A stretch of 64,000 nucleotides of DNA from Deinococcus budaensis (GTDB lineage Bacteria; Deinococcota; Deinococci; Deinococcales; Deinococcaceae): assembly GCF_014201885.1 (NCBI RefSeq), contig NZ_JACHFN010000014.1:1-64000 (forward strand), given 5' to 3'. Numbering within the stretch: the first letter of the stretch is position 1; each line of letters starts with the position of its first letter. Below, in pieces: positions 1-8,675 of this stretch. Below the pieces are notes generated by a model, which saw nothing but the letters and a program-made list of their open reading frames with translations, was not told where the DNA came from and did not search any database. A program made the position numbers and the translations under genes.

Positions 1-98
<98 letters not shown>

Positions 99-150
99 GC
101 TCCGCACTTCTTCCCATCGCCGCTTCTGCGGCCCTGCACGCATCTGCCCT

Positions 151-187
151 GCACCCCCCACCTCCGTGGGGGGTGCGCGCTTTGTTG
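151..187 (+). terminator. Rho-independent terminator of the 16S rRNA gene
   Basis: A perfect 11-bp inverted repeat (151-161 with 166-176, 4-base loop CTCC) made mostly of G:C pairs is followed by a modest T-rich stretch (TTTGTTGC). It lies between the 16S gene and the convergent carD-like gene, so it would end 16S transcription before any 23S sequence. Confidence 0.8.
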
Positions 188-204
188 CTCCGAAGCGCTG
201 CGAC

Positions 205-232
205 GCGGGAGGCCGGGCTGACAGCCTCCCGC
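205..232 (-). terminator. Inverted repeat, possible terminator of the CarD-like gene
   Basis: Arms GCGGGAGGC (205-213) and GCCTCCCGC (224-232) form a 9-bp stem with a 10-base loop, 9 bases past the carD-like stop codon on the minus strand. No T-run follows, so intrinsic termination is only a guess. Confidence 0.4.
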
Positions 233-241
233 ACCGTTGCT

Positions 242-745
242 TCAGTTGGGTGTCTCGTCCCAGGCGTGGCCGAGCAGCTTTTGCACGTCCTGGGCGCATT
301 GGTCTTCCAGTCCCCGGACCTCTTGCTCAAGCAGACGGATGGCGCGGCGAAAGGCCTGACGGTCCAGATCGGGCAGGCCGCGTTCGATGTTCCAGCGGCG
401 CAGCTCGCAGGTCAGGGTCGCGAGTTCGTAGGGGTCGGCGCCAACCAGAATCTCGGTCACGCGGCGGTGCCGGGCGGCCCACTGGCGCGGCAGATTCAGC
501 TCCTGACCCACTTGAAGCCGCTTGAGCAGGTGGGGCATATCTGCTGTGGTCAGGGCGGCGCGCATCCCGGCCCCCTCGGGAGCGGCCACCGGCACGAAAG
601 CGCGGCTGGCCGTGTTGGGGAACTCGATCTGGTAGTAGGCGTGGCTTTCCCCGGCGACGGGGCGCTGACAGGTGCCGCACACCACGCCGATACCGTAGGG
701 GGGAAGAACGACGCGGTCGCCAGGCTGGAAGGAAGAACTTTTCAC
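242..745 (-). CDS. CarD-family transcriptional regulator
   Basis: Encodes 167 aa. The N-terminus (FQPGDRVVLPPYGIGVV) is the Tudor-like RNA polymerase-interacting domain of the CarD/CdnL family, and the rest is helical, as expected for the DNA-binding half. In mycobacteria and Thermus, CarD binds the RNAP beta subunit and stabilises open complexes, including at rRNA promoters; that role is inferred here from the family. The GTG at 745 was chosen because AGAGGTGATC, nearly a full match to the 16S anti-SD, lies 3 bases before it and because family homology begins there. A frame open further upstream is only GC-rich leader. The gene converges on the 16S rRNA gene. Confidence 0.85.
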   Translation of the reverse strand: MKSSSFQPGDRVVLPPYGIGVVCGTCQRPVAGESHAYYQIEFPNTASRAFVPVAAPEGAGMRAALTTADMPHLLKRLQVGQELNLPRQWAARHRRVTEILVGADPYELATLTCELRRWNIERGLPDLDRQAFRRAIRLLEQEVRGLEDQCAQDVQKLLGHAWDETPN

Positions 746-865
746 CGGGATCACCTCTGCTGCCAGAACGGAAAGAGCGGTGGAAGCAAGCGTGGCCGCC
801 TGATACGGCCTCGGGTGGGCGGGTCGCCCTGGGTCCGGAATCCGAGGCTCCGCCTCCGAACGCCA

Positions 866-890
866 GCGGCCCAGCACAAGGCTGGGCCGC
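866..890 (-). repeat. Perfect inverted repeat in the carD-like 5' leader
   Basis: Arms GCGGCCCAGC (866-875) and GCTGGGCCGC (881-890) give a 10-bp stem with a 5-base loop. It lies about 120 bases upstream of the carD-like start codon, inside the presumed transcript leader, with no T-run. It could be an RNA hairpin affecting expression or an operator; nothing else identifies it. Confidence 0.5.
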
Positions 891-969
891 AGAGGTTCAG
901 GAGGAGAGGGGCGGAAAAGCCCTGGCGAGACGGGGAGCCTGCTTGAAGCACCTGTTTCGCATGATTCTC

Positions 970-978
970 ACTTTAGCA
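970..978 (-). promoter_or_regulatory. Possible extended -10 promoter element for the CarD-like gene
   Basis: On the minus strand the sequence TGCTAAAGT has the form TGnTAnnnT, an extended -10. A TTGAGA lies upstream but 22 bases away, too far for a standard -35. If used, the leader would be over 200 nt. No other signal is evident in the gap at 746-1035. Confidence 0.3.
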
Positions 979-1035
979 GCCTTGTGTGAGTGCTGTATCT
1001 CAAGGGCGCTGCGGGTGACGGGGGGTCGCGCCGCC

Positions 1036-1803
1036 TCAGAGACCAGGGTCAGTGGGGGAGGCCGCGGGAGGCGTGGGCGCGGCCAATCCCAGCCACGCGT
1101 CCAGGCTGAGGGCCAGCAACGCGGACAGGACGGCCCCGGCCAGAACCAGGCCGGTGTTCTGCTGCGACAGGCCATTGATGATCGGCTCGCCCAGCCCCCC
1201 TGCCCCCAGCGCTGCCCCCACGGTTGCGGTGCCCACGTTGTAGACGGCGCTGGTCCGGACGCCTGCCAGCAAGGCCGGCCGGGCCAGCGGCAGCTCGATG
1301 CGGCGCAGCCGCTGGGACGGGGTCATGCCCATGCCGCGCGCCGCGTCCAGCACGCCCCGGTCCACGGCCAGCAGGCCCGCGATCCCGCTGCTGACAACCG
1401 GCACCAGCCCGTAGGCCAGCAGCCCGAGCAGCGTGGGGGGCCAGCCGAAGCCCAGCACCGGCACCGCGAGCGCGAGCACCGCGAAGGTCGGGACCGTCTG
1501 TCCCAGGCCCACCAGGCTCTCGGTGAGGTGGCGCAGCGCCTCGCGGCCGGGCCGCGTGACGGCGACGGCGAGCGGCACGCCCAGCAGCGCGGCGCCCAGC
1601 GTGGCGGCGGCCACCAGACCCAGGTGGATGAGCGTGAGGCGCCACAGCGGGGGGTCAAAGCCCAGCAGCTCGCCCGCCGACAGTGGCTGCACCAGCCGGG
1701 GCAGCACGCCGGGCAGCAGGCAGACCAGCAGCAGCAGCGGCCACAGCAGGGCCTCCCAGGCCCGGGCGCGGGGCAGGAGACGCCCGGACAGGCGGGCGGT
1801 CAC
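1036..1803 (-). CDS. ABC transporter permease, osmoprotectant (OpuC/ProW-like), second permease
   Basis: Encodes 255 aa and is strongly hydrophobic. The conserved EAA loop (AARGMGMTPSQRLRRIELPLARPAL) sits near the middle, and the GAGGLGEPIINGL stretch is typical of OpuCB/OpuCD/ProW permeases. It forms part of the membrane channel of a binding-protein-dependent importer for betaine-, carnitine- or choline-like compounds. The GTG start overlaps the ATPase stop codon (GTGA), so the two are probably translationally coupled. It is the last gene of a four-gene minus-strand operon (binding protein, permease, ATPase, permease). The substrate cannot be read from the sequence. Confidence 0.85.
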   Translation of the reverse strand: MTARLSGRLLPRARAWEALLWPLLLLVCLLPGVLPRLVQPLSAGELLGFDPPLWRLTLIHLGLVAAATLGAALLGVPLAVAVTRPGREALRHLTESLVGLGQTVPTFAVLALAVPVLGFGWPPTLLGLLAYGLVPVVSSGIAGLLAVDRGVLDAARGMGMTPSQRLRRIELPLARPALLAGVRTSAVYNVGTATVGAALGAGGLGEPIINGLSQQNTGLVLAGAVLSALLALSLDAWLGLAAPTPPAASPTDPGL

Positions 1804-2732
1804 GCTCCGGCCTCGGCGGCGCGCAGGTCGGCCCAGCTCAGGACTCCCAGGGGGACCCCCTCCCGCGTCACGGCCAGGCGGTCACGGCCCTCGCGCAGCA
1901 TCACGCCCAGGGCGCTGCGGGCGTCGAGACTGGCCTCGATGGTGGGCAGGCCCGCCGGGTCGCCGGGCCGCGCGAACTCGGCGGCCTGGCGTCCAGCAAG
2001 CTGGCGCAGCGCCGCGTCCTCGCCCAGGAACTGGCGCACGAACCCGCTGGCCGGGCGGTGGATCAGGTCGCCCGGTGTGCCGAACTGCGCGAGGCGGCCT
2101 CCTTGCATCAGCGCGATCCGGTCTCCGAGCCGCAGCGCCTCGTCGATGTCGTGGGTGACCAGCACGACCGTCTTGCCCAGCCGCCGCTGGATTTCCCGGA
2201 AGGCGTCTTGCAGCGCGTCGCGGGCCAGGGGATCAAGCGCTCCGAACGGTTCGTCCATCAGCAAGACGGGCGGGTCGGCGGCCAGGGCGCGGGCCACCCC
2301 CACCCGCTGCGCCTGCCCGCCCGACAGCTCGCCCGGCCGCTTGGCGCGGTAGAGGGCTGGGTCGAGGCCCACCAGTTCCAGCAGCTCGTCCACCCGCCGG
2401 GCGGTGTCGCGGCGGCCTTTGCCCAGCAGTTCGGGGACGGTCGCCACGTTCTGCGCCACCGTCAGGTGCGGAAAGAGGCCGATCTGCTGAATCACGTACC
2501 CGATGCCGCGCCGCAGCGTCTCGGGCCGCAGCGCGCGGGTGTCCTGGCCGCCCAGCAGAATGCGGCCCGCGCTCGGCTCGGTCAGGCGGTTGATCATCCG
2601 CAGGGTGGTCGTCTTGCCGCAGCCTGAGGGGCCGAGCAGCGCCGTGACCGCGCCCTCGGGAAAGGTCAGGTTGAGGTCCTGCACGGCGTAGGCCTCGCCG
2701 TAGCGCTTGTCCAGCCCCTGAAGTTCGATCAT
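1800..2732 (-). CDS. ABC transporter ATP-binding protein, osmoprotectant (OpuCA/ProV-like)
   Basis: Encodes 310 aa. It contains Walker A (GPSGCGKTT, about residues 36-44), signature LSGGQAQRVGVARAL, Walker B LLMDEPFGALD and the H-loop VTHD. The C-terminal 70 residues look like one CBS-type module (ending VPLGVLSWADLR), as in the OpuCA/ProV ATPases where CBS modules sense ionic strength. It powers the flanking permeases. The ATG overlaps the upstream permease stop (ATGA at 2729-2732). A longer open frame reaching 3800 is out-of-phase sequence within the permease gene and was discarded. Confidence 0.9.
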   Translation of the reverse strand: MIELQGLDKRYGEAYAVQDLNLTFPEGAVTALLGPSGCGKTTTLRMINRLTEPSAGRILLGGQDTRALRPETLRRGIGYVIQQIGLFPHLTVAQNVATVPELLGKGRRDTARRVDELLELVGLDPALYRAKRPGELSGGQAQRVGVARALAADPPVLLMDEPFGALDPLARDALQDAFREIQRRLGKTVVLVTHDIDEALRLGDRIALMQGGRLAQFGTPGDLIHRPASGFVRQFLGEDAALRQLAGRQAAEFARPGDPAGLPTIEASLDARSALGVMLREGRDRLAVTREGVPLGVLSWADLRAAEAGA

Positions 2733-3922
2733 GCGGCCCTCCCCAGCCAGCGGCCCAGCAGCGTCTCCAGCCGGCGCAGCGCCGCGTCCACGCCCAGCGC
2801 CAGCAGCGCGGCGGGCACGGCGCCCAGCAAAATGAGGTCGCTGGCCGCGCTTTGCAGCCCCTTGAAGATGTAGCTGCCCAACCCGCCCGCTCCGATCAGC
2901 GCGGCGACGGCAGCCACCCCCACCAGCAGCACCGCCGCCTGCCGCACCCCGCTGAGCCACACCGGCAGCGCCAGCGGAAGCTGCACCCGCCAGAACAGCT
3001 GCCTCCGGGTCATACCCATGCCGCGCGCGGCGTCGAGCGCTCCCGGCGCCACGCCGTGCAGGGCCACCACGCCGTTGCGGACCACCGGCAACAGCGCGTA
3101 GAGCGTCATGGCGGTGAGGGCGGGAGCAGTCCCGATACCGCCCAGGCCCGCCGCGCGCAGCGCCGGGAAGGCGTCCGCCAGCGCCGAGAGCGGCGCGATC
3201 AGCAGCCCCAGCAGCGCGAGGCTGGGCAAAGTCTGGACCGCCGAGGCCAGCCCCAGCACCGCTCCCGCGACCCGCCGGCGCCCGGCGGCCCACACCGCCA
3301 GCGGCACACCCAGCGCCAGCGCCAGCCCCAGGGCGCCCCCCACCAGCCGCAGATGCTGCCCGAGTTCCTGCGCCCAGCGCGGTCCCTCGTTGCGGCCCTC
3401 GACGAGGACCGACCAGCGGTCCAGCCCCCCGGCCAGGAACAGGGCGAGGACGGCGGGCACCCAGGCCCAGGCCAGCCAGCGCTCCCGGCGGGGTCCTGCC
3501 AGCAGGCCGGCGCCGTAGACCGCCACCCCCGCCCCCAGCAGCCACAGCCACAGGCCGCTCGCCGCGCTTGCCCGCGCGATGGGGGGGGCGGCGCTGCCCG
3601 CCAGCGCCGCTCCGGTGCGGTCTCCCAGCAGCCAGAATCCCGCGAACACGGCCAGCGACGCCGCCAGCCCGGTCAGGCGCGGCGCGAGGCGAAAGCTCAG
3701 CAGCGGCAGCAGGGCCAGACCCAGCGCCAGGGCCAGCAGCGCCGGGGGCAGCCGCAGGAACTCGCCCGGCGCGAGGCGGTTGGGCCGCAGCAGCACCCAC
3801 GGCAGCGCGGTCCCGGCCAGCAGCGGCAGGGTGGCGAGCGCCATCACCGTGCCCAGGCCGCCGGGGAGGGGGGGCCGGGACGCGGGCAGCGGCGGGGGGA
3901 CGGAAGCCGCCGTGGCCTCCAT
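2729..3922 (-). CDS. ABC transporter permease, osmoprotectant, with long N-terminal membrane extension
   Basis: Encodes 397 aa. The C-terminal 200 residues form a standard ProW/OpuCB permease with the EAA loop (AARGMGMTRRQLFWRVQLPLALP) and GAGGLGSYIFKGLQ. The N-terminal half adds several extra hydrophobic helices, making it nearly twice the usual 210-220 aa. ATG 3922 is preferred over an upstream GTG (3946) because a purine-rich stretch precedes it. It overlaps the downstream ATPase gene by 4 bases. Having two different permeases suggests a heterodimeric channel, as in the OpuC type. Confidence 0.85.
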   Translation of the reverse strand: MEATAASVPPPLPASRPPLPGGLGTVMALATLPLLAGTALPWVLLRPNRLAPGEFLRLPPALLALALGLALLPLLSFRLAPRLTGLAASLAVFAGFWLLGDRTGAALAGSAAPPIARASAASGLWLWLLGAGVAVYGAGLLAGPRRERWLAWAWVPAVLALFLAGGLDRWSVLVEGRNEGPRWAQELGQHLRLVGGALGLALALGVPLAVWAAGRRRVAGAVLGLASAVQTLPSLALLGLLIAPLSALADAFPALRAAGLGGIGTAPALTAMTLYALLPVVRNGVVALHGVAPGALDAARGMGMTRRQLFWRVQLPLALPVWLSGVRQAAVLLVGVAAVAALIGAGGLGSYIFKGLQSAASDLILLGAVPAALLALGVDAALRRLETLLGRWLGRAA

Positions 3923-4001
3923 CCCCCGCTTTCCGGAAGCCTTCACCGGTCGGGCTTGTTCCAGCGCGGAAAGAAGCCCGCCGGGGAGCCGCCCGCCGCG
4001 C

Positions 4002-4904
4002 TCACCTGATCAGGCCCTTGCCCTTCAGGTAGCTCTGCGCCACGTCGCGGGCGGCGCGGCCTTCCAGGGCGACCTGGGCGTTGAGGCCCTGCAAGGTGGC
4101 CTGGGTCAGCGTGGCGAAAGTCTTGTTCAGCAGCGCCTCGATCTGCGGGTTGGCCTTCAGGACCGCGCTGCGGATGATCGGCGCAGGCTGGTAGACGGCC
4201 TGGGCACCCTTCGGGTCTTTCAGCGCGACGAGCTTGAGGGCCGCGAGGCTGCCGTCGGTGCCGTAGGCCATCGCCGCGTTCACGCCGCTGGTGCCGCTGG
4301 CGGCGGCCTGCTGGGTCTGCGGGGGGGTCGCGCCTGCCAGCACCAGCTTCTGGTCGGGGCGCAGCTTGAAGCCGTAGGCGGCCTCGAAGGCGGGCATGGT
4401 GTCGGGCCGGTTGAAGAACTCCGGGCTGCCCGCGATCTTGAACTTACCGCCGCCCCTCAGGTAGCGGGCGAGGTCGGCCACGCTGCCCAGCTTTTGCGCC
4501 TGCGCGAGGGCCTGCGGCACGGCGATCACCCAGGTGTTGTTCACCTGCGCGGGCCTCAGCCAAGTCACGCCGTTTTTCAGGTCGAGCTGCCGGGCGTAGC
4601 CGTAGATCTTGCCGGGGTTCCCGGCCTCCTTGGCGCTGATCTTGGCCGCCGGGAACAGGTAGACCGCGTTGCCGGTGTACTCGGGATACACGTCGATCTC
4701 GCCCGCCAGGATCGCCTTGCGGTTGACCCCGGTGTCGCCCAGGTTGGTCTTGTCGGTGACCTCCAGCCCCGCGTTGCGCAGGGTGAGGACGATCATCTGG
4801 CCCAGGATCTGCGCCTCAGGGTCGAGTTTGCTGCCCACCACGATGGGTTTGGCGGCGGCGCTGCCCAGCAGCACGGCCACGGAGAGGGTCAGGACCTTGT
4901 TCAT
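4002..4904 (-). CDS. Osmoprotectant ABC transporter substrate-binding protein (OpuAC/OpuCC-like)
   Basis: Encodes 300 aa with an N-terminal signal peptide (MNKVLTLSVAVLLGSAAAK) and no lipobox cysteine. The body matches the OpuAC/ProX periplasmic fold: GSKLDPEAQILGQM, then GEIDVYPEYTGN and RPDTMPAFEAAYG. It would capture quaternary amines outside the membrane and deliver them to the permeases encoded downstream. ATG 4904 was chosen because GGTGA lies 8 bases upstream; a GTG at 4916 in the same frame is possible. It is the first gene of the operon, 79 bases before the permease. Confidence 0.85.
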   Translation of the reverse strand: MNKVLTLSVAVLLGSAAAKPIVVGSKLDPEAQILGQMIVLTLRNAGLEVTDKTNLGDTGVNRKAILAGEIDVYPEYTGNAVYLFPAAKISAKEAGNPGKIYGYARQLDLKNGVTWLRPAQVNNTWVIAVPQALAQAQKLGSVADLARYLRGGGKFKIAGSPEFFNRPDTMPAFEAAYGFKLRPDQKLVLAGATPPQTQQAAASGTSGVNAAMAYGTDGSLAALKLVALKDPKGAQAVYQPAPIIRSAVLKANPQIEALLNKTFATLTQATLQGLNAQVALEGRAARDVAQSYLKGKGLIR

Positions 4905-5003
4905 GATGAGCTTCACCGTACGCGCCCCCTCCCGGGGGCCGGGTAGGGTAGGTCACAAAGTAGGCCTGCCGGGCCGGGCGGGTCCCCCCGGCGGCGCGCC
5001 CCT

Positions 5004-5768
5004 TCAGGGGGTTTCGCTGGCGCGGGCCGCGGCCGCCGCGCCCAGCCGGATCACCCGGACCCGGCCCGTCAGCGCGTCGAAGGTCCACAGGCGGCCCCGC
5101 AGCACCTCGCCCACGCCCCCCAGCAGCTTGAGGGCTTCGAGCGCCATCACGCTGCCGACCACGTTGGGCAGGGGTCCCAGCACGCCCGCCTCGTCGCATG
5201 ATTGGGCCTCGCCAGGGTCGGGAAACACGTCGCGCAGCCCCAGCTCCGGCCCGAACACGCTCGCCAGGCCGGAGGTTCCGCTCGCCGCGCCCCAGACCCA
5301 CTCGCGGCCCGCGCGGGTGCAGGCGTCCGCGATCAGGTACCGCGCCTCGAAGTTGTCGGTCGCGTCCACGACCAGGGTGGCGCGGGTGACCTGGGCGTCA
5401 GCATTGGCCGGGCCGAGCGCGGGGGCCGTCCTGACCCGCACCTGGGGATTGAGGCCCTGCGCCCGCGCCGCCGCCACCTCGGCCTTGAGGCGCCCCACAT
5501 CCGCCGTGCCGAACAGCGTCTGGCGGTGCAGGTTGCTGAGGCCCACCGTGTCCCCGTCCGCGATCACCAGTTCGCCCACGCCCGCCCCGGCCAGCTGCGC
5601 GATCACCGGCCCGCCCAGCCCCCCCGCCCCCACCACCAGCACCGAGGCCGAGCGCAGCCGCTCCTGCGCGCCCGCCTCCTGCCACTCGGGCACCAGCAGG
5701 GGCCGCGAGTAGCGCCGCAGCTCCGCGCGCGACAGGGGGGACCGGGGGGGGAAAGCGCCGGGGGTCAT
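5004..5768 (-). CDS. ThiF/MoeB/HesA-family adenylyltransferase
   Basis: Encodes 254 aa. It has the E1-like fold: nucleotide-binding GAGGLGGPVIAQLAGAGVG, the IADGDTVGLSNLHRQTLF motif with its catalytic Arg/Asp region, VDATDNFEARYLI, and SCDEAGVLGPLPNVVGS. These enzymes adenylate the C-terminal Gly-Gly of ThiS or MoaD for thiamine or molybdopterin sulfur transfer. The paired zinc CxxC motifs of MoeB are not evident. Neighbours do not settle whether it serves thiamine or molybdopterin; a mobA gene is in this window but far away. TAGACT lies 6 bases before the ATG, which suggests a leaderless mRNA. Confidence 0.85.
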   Translation of the reverse strand: MTPGAFPPRSPLSRAELRRYSRPLLVPEWQEAGAQERLRSASVLVVGAGGLGGPVIAQLAGAGVGELVIADGDTVGLSNLHRQTLFGTADVGRLKAEVAAARAQGLNPQVRVRTAPALGPANADAQVTRATLVVDATDNFEARYLIADACTRAGREWVWGAASGTSGLASVFGPELGLRDVFPDPGEAQSCDEAGVLGPLPNVVGSVMALEALKLLGGVGEVLRGRLWTFDALTGRVRVIRLGAAAAARASETP

Positions 5769-5844
5769 GCGGGAAGTCTAAGGCGGGCCGGGGCACCCCG
5801 CCGCCCGCGCGCCGGACCTCCGGGCCTCTAGAATGCCCGCTGAC

Positions 5845-6411
5845 ATGGTCCTCGCCGTCTTCTTCGTCTCGTACCTGCTGGGGTCACTGGTGGGGGGGGT
5901 GCTGTATTCGCGCGCGCGCGGCGAGGACATCCGGACGCGCGACCTGCCGGGCGGCAGCGGGACCTACCGCCAGTACGGGCCGGGGGCGGCGCTAGCCGTG
6001 ACGCTGTTCGACGTGCTCAAGGGGGTTGCCGCCGCGCTGCTGGCGGGCGCGCTGCTGCCGGGGCAAACCTGGGTCGCGGCGCTGGGGGTGGTGCTTGGGC
6101 ACTGCTATCCGGTGTGGTTCCGCTTTCGGGGCGGGGGGGGGATCGCCCCGCTGCTGGGCGCGCTCTTGGTGGCCGCCCCCGTGACGCTGGCCGGCATGCT
6201 GCTCAGCGCCCTGCTGGTCATCCCGCTGTACCGCGCCCGGCTCCAGGCGCGGGTGGGCCTGAACGCTGTGCCGGTCGCCACCGCCGTGGCCGTGCCGCTG
6301 GGCGCGCTGCTGGCCCTGCGCTTTGGCGGCCTGCCCGACCTGCTGGCCGGGGGCGCGGCGATGGCCGTGCGGGCCGCGCACCTGCTCGCCCAGGGAAAGC
6401 GGACGGCGTGA
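5845..6411 (+). CDS. PlsY-like glycerol-3-phosphate acyltransferase, divergent
   Basis: Encodes 188 aa, a membrane protein with PlsY topology. It begins FFVSYLLGSLVGG and has VLGHCYPVWFRFRGGGGIAP, which corresponds to the PlsY GHxFPxFxxFxGGKGVAT motif. PlsY transfers acyl groups from acyl-phosphate to glycerol 3-phosphate at the membrane. The first motif is altered: GGSGTYRQYG replaces the usual GSGNxGATNxxR, and GGGG replaces GGKG, so activity is uncertain. ATG 5845 was chosen because TAGAAT ends 10 bases upstream and homology starts there. Its stop codon overlaps the next gene (GTGA). Confidence 0.75.
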   Translation: MVLAVFFVSYLLGSLVGGVLYSRARGEDIRTRDLPGGSGTYRQYGPGAALAVTLFDVLKGVAAALLAGALLPGQTWVAALGVVLGHCYPVWFRFRGGGGIAPLLGALLVAAPVTLAGMLLSALLVIPLYRARLQARVGLNAVPVATAVAVPLGALLALRFGGLPDLLAGGAAMAVRAAHLLAQGKRTA

Positions 6412-8558
6412 GGCGCCTTGCCCTGGTGGGCGCTCTCCGGCGGTGGAAGAACGCCCCGCTGCTGGTGCTGCTCGCCGCGCTGGGCGCTGGCCTGGGCGGC
6501 GGGGCGCGCGCGGAGGCCGTGCTGGAAGGCCGCACCCTGCGCTACGAGGACGGCCCGGCGCTGCGCTGGGCGCGCGCCTACCCCGCCGGGCTGGGCGACC
6601 TGACCTTGCCGGTGCAGCTGGGCGGCAGCGTGTACCTGGGCGCCGGGCCGGTCGTGTACGCGCTGAGTGCGCGCGACGGGACGCTGCTGGCCCGCTACGA
6701 TCTGCCCGCCCCGGTCGCCTCGCTTGATCCGGGCGGCGGCACCCTGCGGGCGAGCACACGTGGGGACGGGTACGTGGAGCGTTTCACGCTGGGGCGCGCG
6801 GAGGACGGGGGCCGGGTGCAGGAGCGGGTGGTCTTTCCACCCGACCCGGAGGTCACCGGCTGGCTGGCCCGCGCGGCGAGCCTGGTCCCCGACGAGGACC
6901 TGGCGCGGGCGGCGCGCGAAGATCCCCTCAACCCCTTCCTGGCGCTGCGCGAGGCGCGGGCGGCGGGGCGCGACCGCTACGCGGCCCTGGGGGCGGTGCG
7001 CCGCGCGCTGGGGGGCGAACTGCCCTTTGCGGCCTGGGTGCAGCTCGCCGCCGGGCTGGACACCCTGGGGTATCCGGCGGCGGCCGACGTGGCCCTCGAC
7101 CGCGCCCGCCGCGACGCCGCCGCGCGCGGCTACGACCCCGAGATCCGGGTCAGCCGCGCCGCGCTGGGCGCCTACGGGAATCCCAGCGGCTACCTGGGCA
7201 CCCTGCTCGACCAGGGCCGCCTGGGCCGCGCGGAAGCCTGGATGCGCTACCTGCGCGAGCTGCATCCCCGCTTCGAGGGCGGCCCGGCGCTGTACGCCCG
7301 CTACGCCGACGTGCTCGACGCCCAGGGCCGGGGCGGCGAGGCCGAGGAGTGGCGGCAGTTTGCCCGCGAGCTGCGCGCCGGAAGCCTCTACAACCTGGGG
7401 GCGGAGGGTCCGGCGCGGGTCCAGGCCACCTTGCGGGCGCTCACGTTGGCGCTGGCGCTGGCGCTGGGGGCCGCGCTGCTCACCCTGACGGCGCGGGCCT
7501 GGCGGGTGCAGGGCGAGGACACCCGGCGGCTGGGGGGCCGCTGGCGCTCCTGGGGCCGCAGGCCCCTGTTCCGGGTGCGCCGCAGCGCCGTGCTGTATGC
7601 CGGGTGGGGCGAGCGGCTGGGGCTGACCGCGCTCGCTGCCGGGCTGGTCGTCAGTCTGGCCGGCTGGAGCTGGGCCAACACCACCTCGGCGCGGCTGCGC
7701 GCCCCGGCGCTGAACATCGGCACCTACGGGGGCGGCTGGTCGGCGGCGCGGCTGGCCGACCTGGAACTGCGCGCCACTCCCGACACGGCGCTGCTGACCG
7801 GACTGGCCGCGCAGCTTGACGGAGACGCCGCTGCGGCCCGCGCCCGCTACGCCCGAGCGGCGGGGGACCCCTGCGCGCTGAACAACCTCGCCGTGATCGC
7901 CCAGGAACGCGGCGACGTGGCCCAGGCCCGCCAGAGCTACCGGGCCGCTCTGGCCGCGCGGCCCGACCTGGCCGCCGCCGCCTTCAACCTGGGTCTGAAT
8001 CCCGCCTCGCCCGGCACGGCCTTTCAGCGCGCCTACCGCTCCGGCGAACCCCGGCTGTGCTACCCGGGCGACCGCAGCCTGGCCCGCGCGGTCAGCGGCG
8101 ACCTCAGCGTGACGCTGGGCGGCTTGCTGCGCGATCCGCTCTCGGCCCTGACCCCCGGCCCGGGCCGCAGCGCCCGGCTGGGCTGGGCCTTTCTGGGGGC
8201 GCTGGCGCTGCTGGCCGCGCTGGCGCTGAGCCTGCTGATCCCGCGTCCGGCGGGGGCCGAGCGGCAGGGGCGCCCCGCCGCCTACCGCCTCGCCGCGCTG
8301 CTGCTGCCCGGCGCCGCCCTGCTGGAGGGCGCCTGGGGGGGCGTGCTGCTGCTCGCCTGGGCCGCCGCCCTGGCCGCCCTGGCGCCGCTGACCGGGCTGA
8401 CCCGTTTCGCCCCGCCGTTCGGCCCCGCCGAGCCGGGAGTGCGCGCGGCGCTGCTCACGCTGCTGGCCCTGACCTACGCCCTGAACACCGCCGCTTTTGT
8501 CGGCGCGGAGCTGAGGCACGTCCGGCAGCGGCGGCGGGAGGCCCGCGAGGACACCTGA
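6408..8558 (+). CDS. Exported or membrane protein with TPR-like repeats, function unknown
   Basis: Encodes 716 aa from a GTG that overlaps the PlsY-like stop codon. A signal-type N-terminus (PLLVLLAALGAGLGGGARA) precedes a roughly 300-residue region with a beta-rich start and helical repeats. Two membrane segments follow at about residues 345-365 and 405-425. Next comes a TPR-like stretch (about residues 470-530, with LNNLAVIAQERGDVAQARQ), then three or four C-terminal membrane helices. TPR units usually mediate protein assembly. Coupling to a PlsY-like gene hints at an envelope role. I do not recognise the family. Confidence 0.7.
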   Translation: MRRLALVGALRRWKNAPLLVLLAALGAGLGGGARAEAVLEGRTLRYEDGPALRWARAYPAGLGDLTLPVQLGGSVYLGAGPVVYALSARDGTLLARYDLPAPVASLDPGGGTLRASTRGDGYVERFTLGRAEDGGRVQERVVFPPDPEVTGWLARAASLVPDEDLARAAREDPLNPFLALREARAAGRDRYAALGAVRRALGGELPFAAWVQLAAGLDTLGYPAAADVALDRARRDAAARGYDPEIRVSRAALGAYGNPSGYLGTLLDQGRLGRAEAWMRYLRELHPRFEGGPALYARYADVLDAQGRGGEAEEWRQFARELRAGSLYNLGAEGPARVQATLRALTLALALALGAALLTLTARAWRVQGEDTRRLGGRWRSWGRRPLFRVRRSAVLYAGWGERLGLTALAAGLVVSLAGWSWANTTSARLRAPALNIGTYGGGWSAARLADLELRATPDTALLTGLAAQLDGDAAAARARYARAAGDPCALNNLAVIAQERGDVAQARQSYRAALAARPDLAAAAFNLGLNPASPGTAFQRAYRSGEPRLCYPGDRSLARAVSGDLSVTLGGLLRDPLSALTPGPGRSARLGWAFLGALALLAALALSLLIPRPAGAERQGRPAAYRLAALLLPGAALLEGAWGGVLLLAWAAALAALAPLTGLTRFAPPFGPAEPGVRAALLTLLALTYALNTAAFVGAELRHVRQRRREAREDT

Positions 8559-8675
8559 CCGCGCCGCCTGCGCTCCCGCGCGCGGTACGGCGCTCCTCAC
8601 CTTCCCTTCACCCGGGAGGTGGGCCGGGCCACTTTCCGGCAGACAGCGGTCAGCCCCGGCCCGCATACTGTCCGG

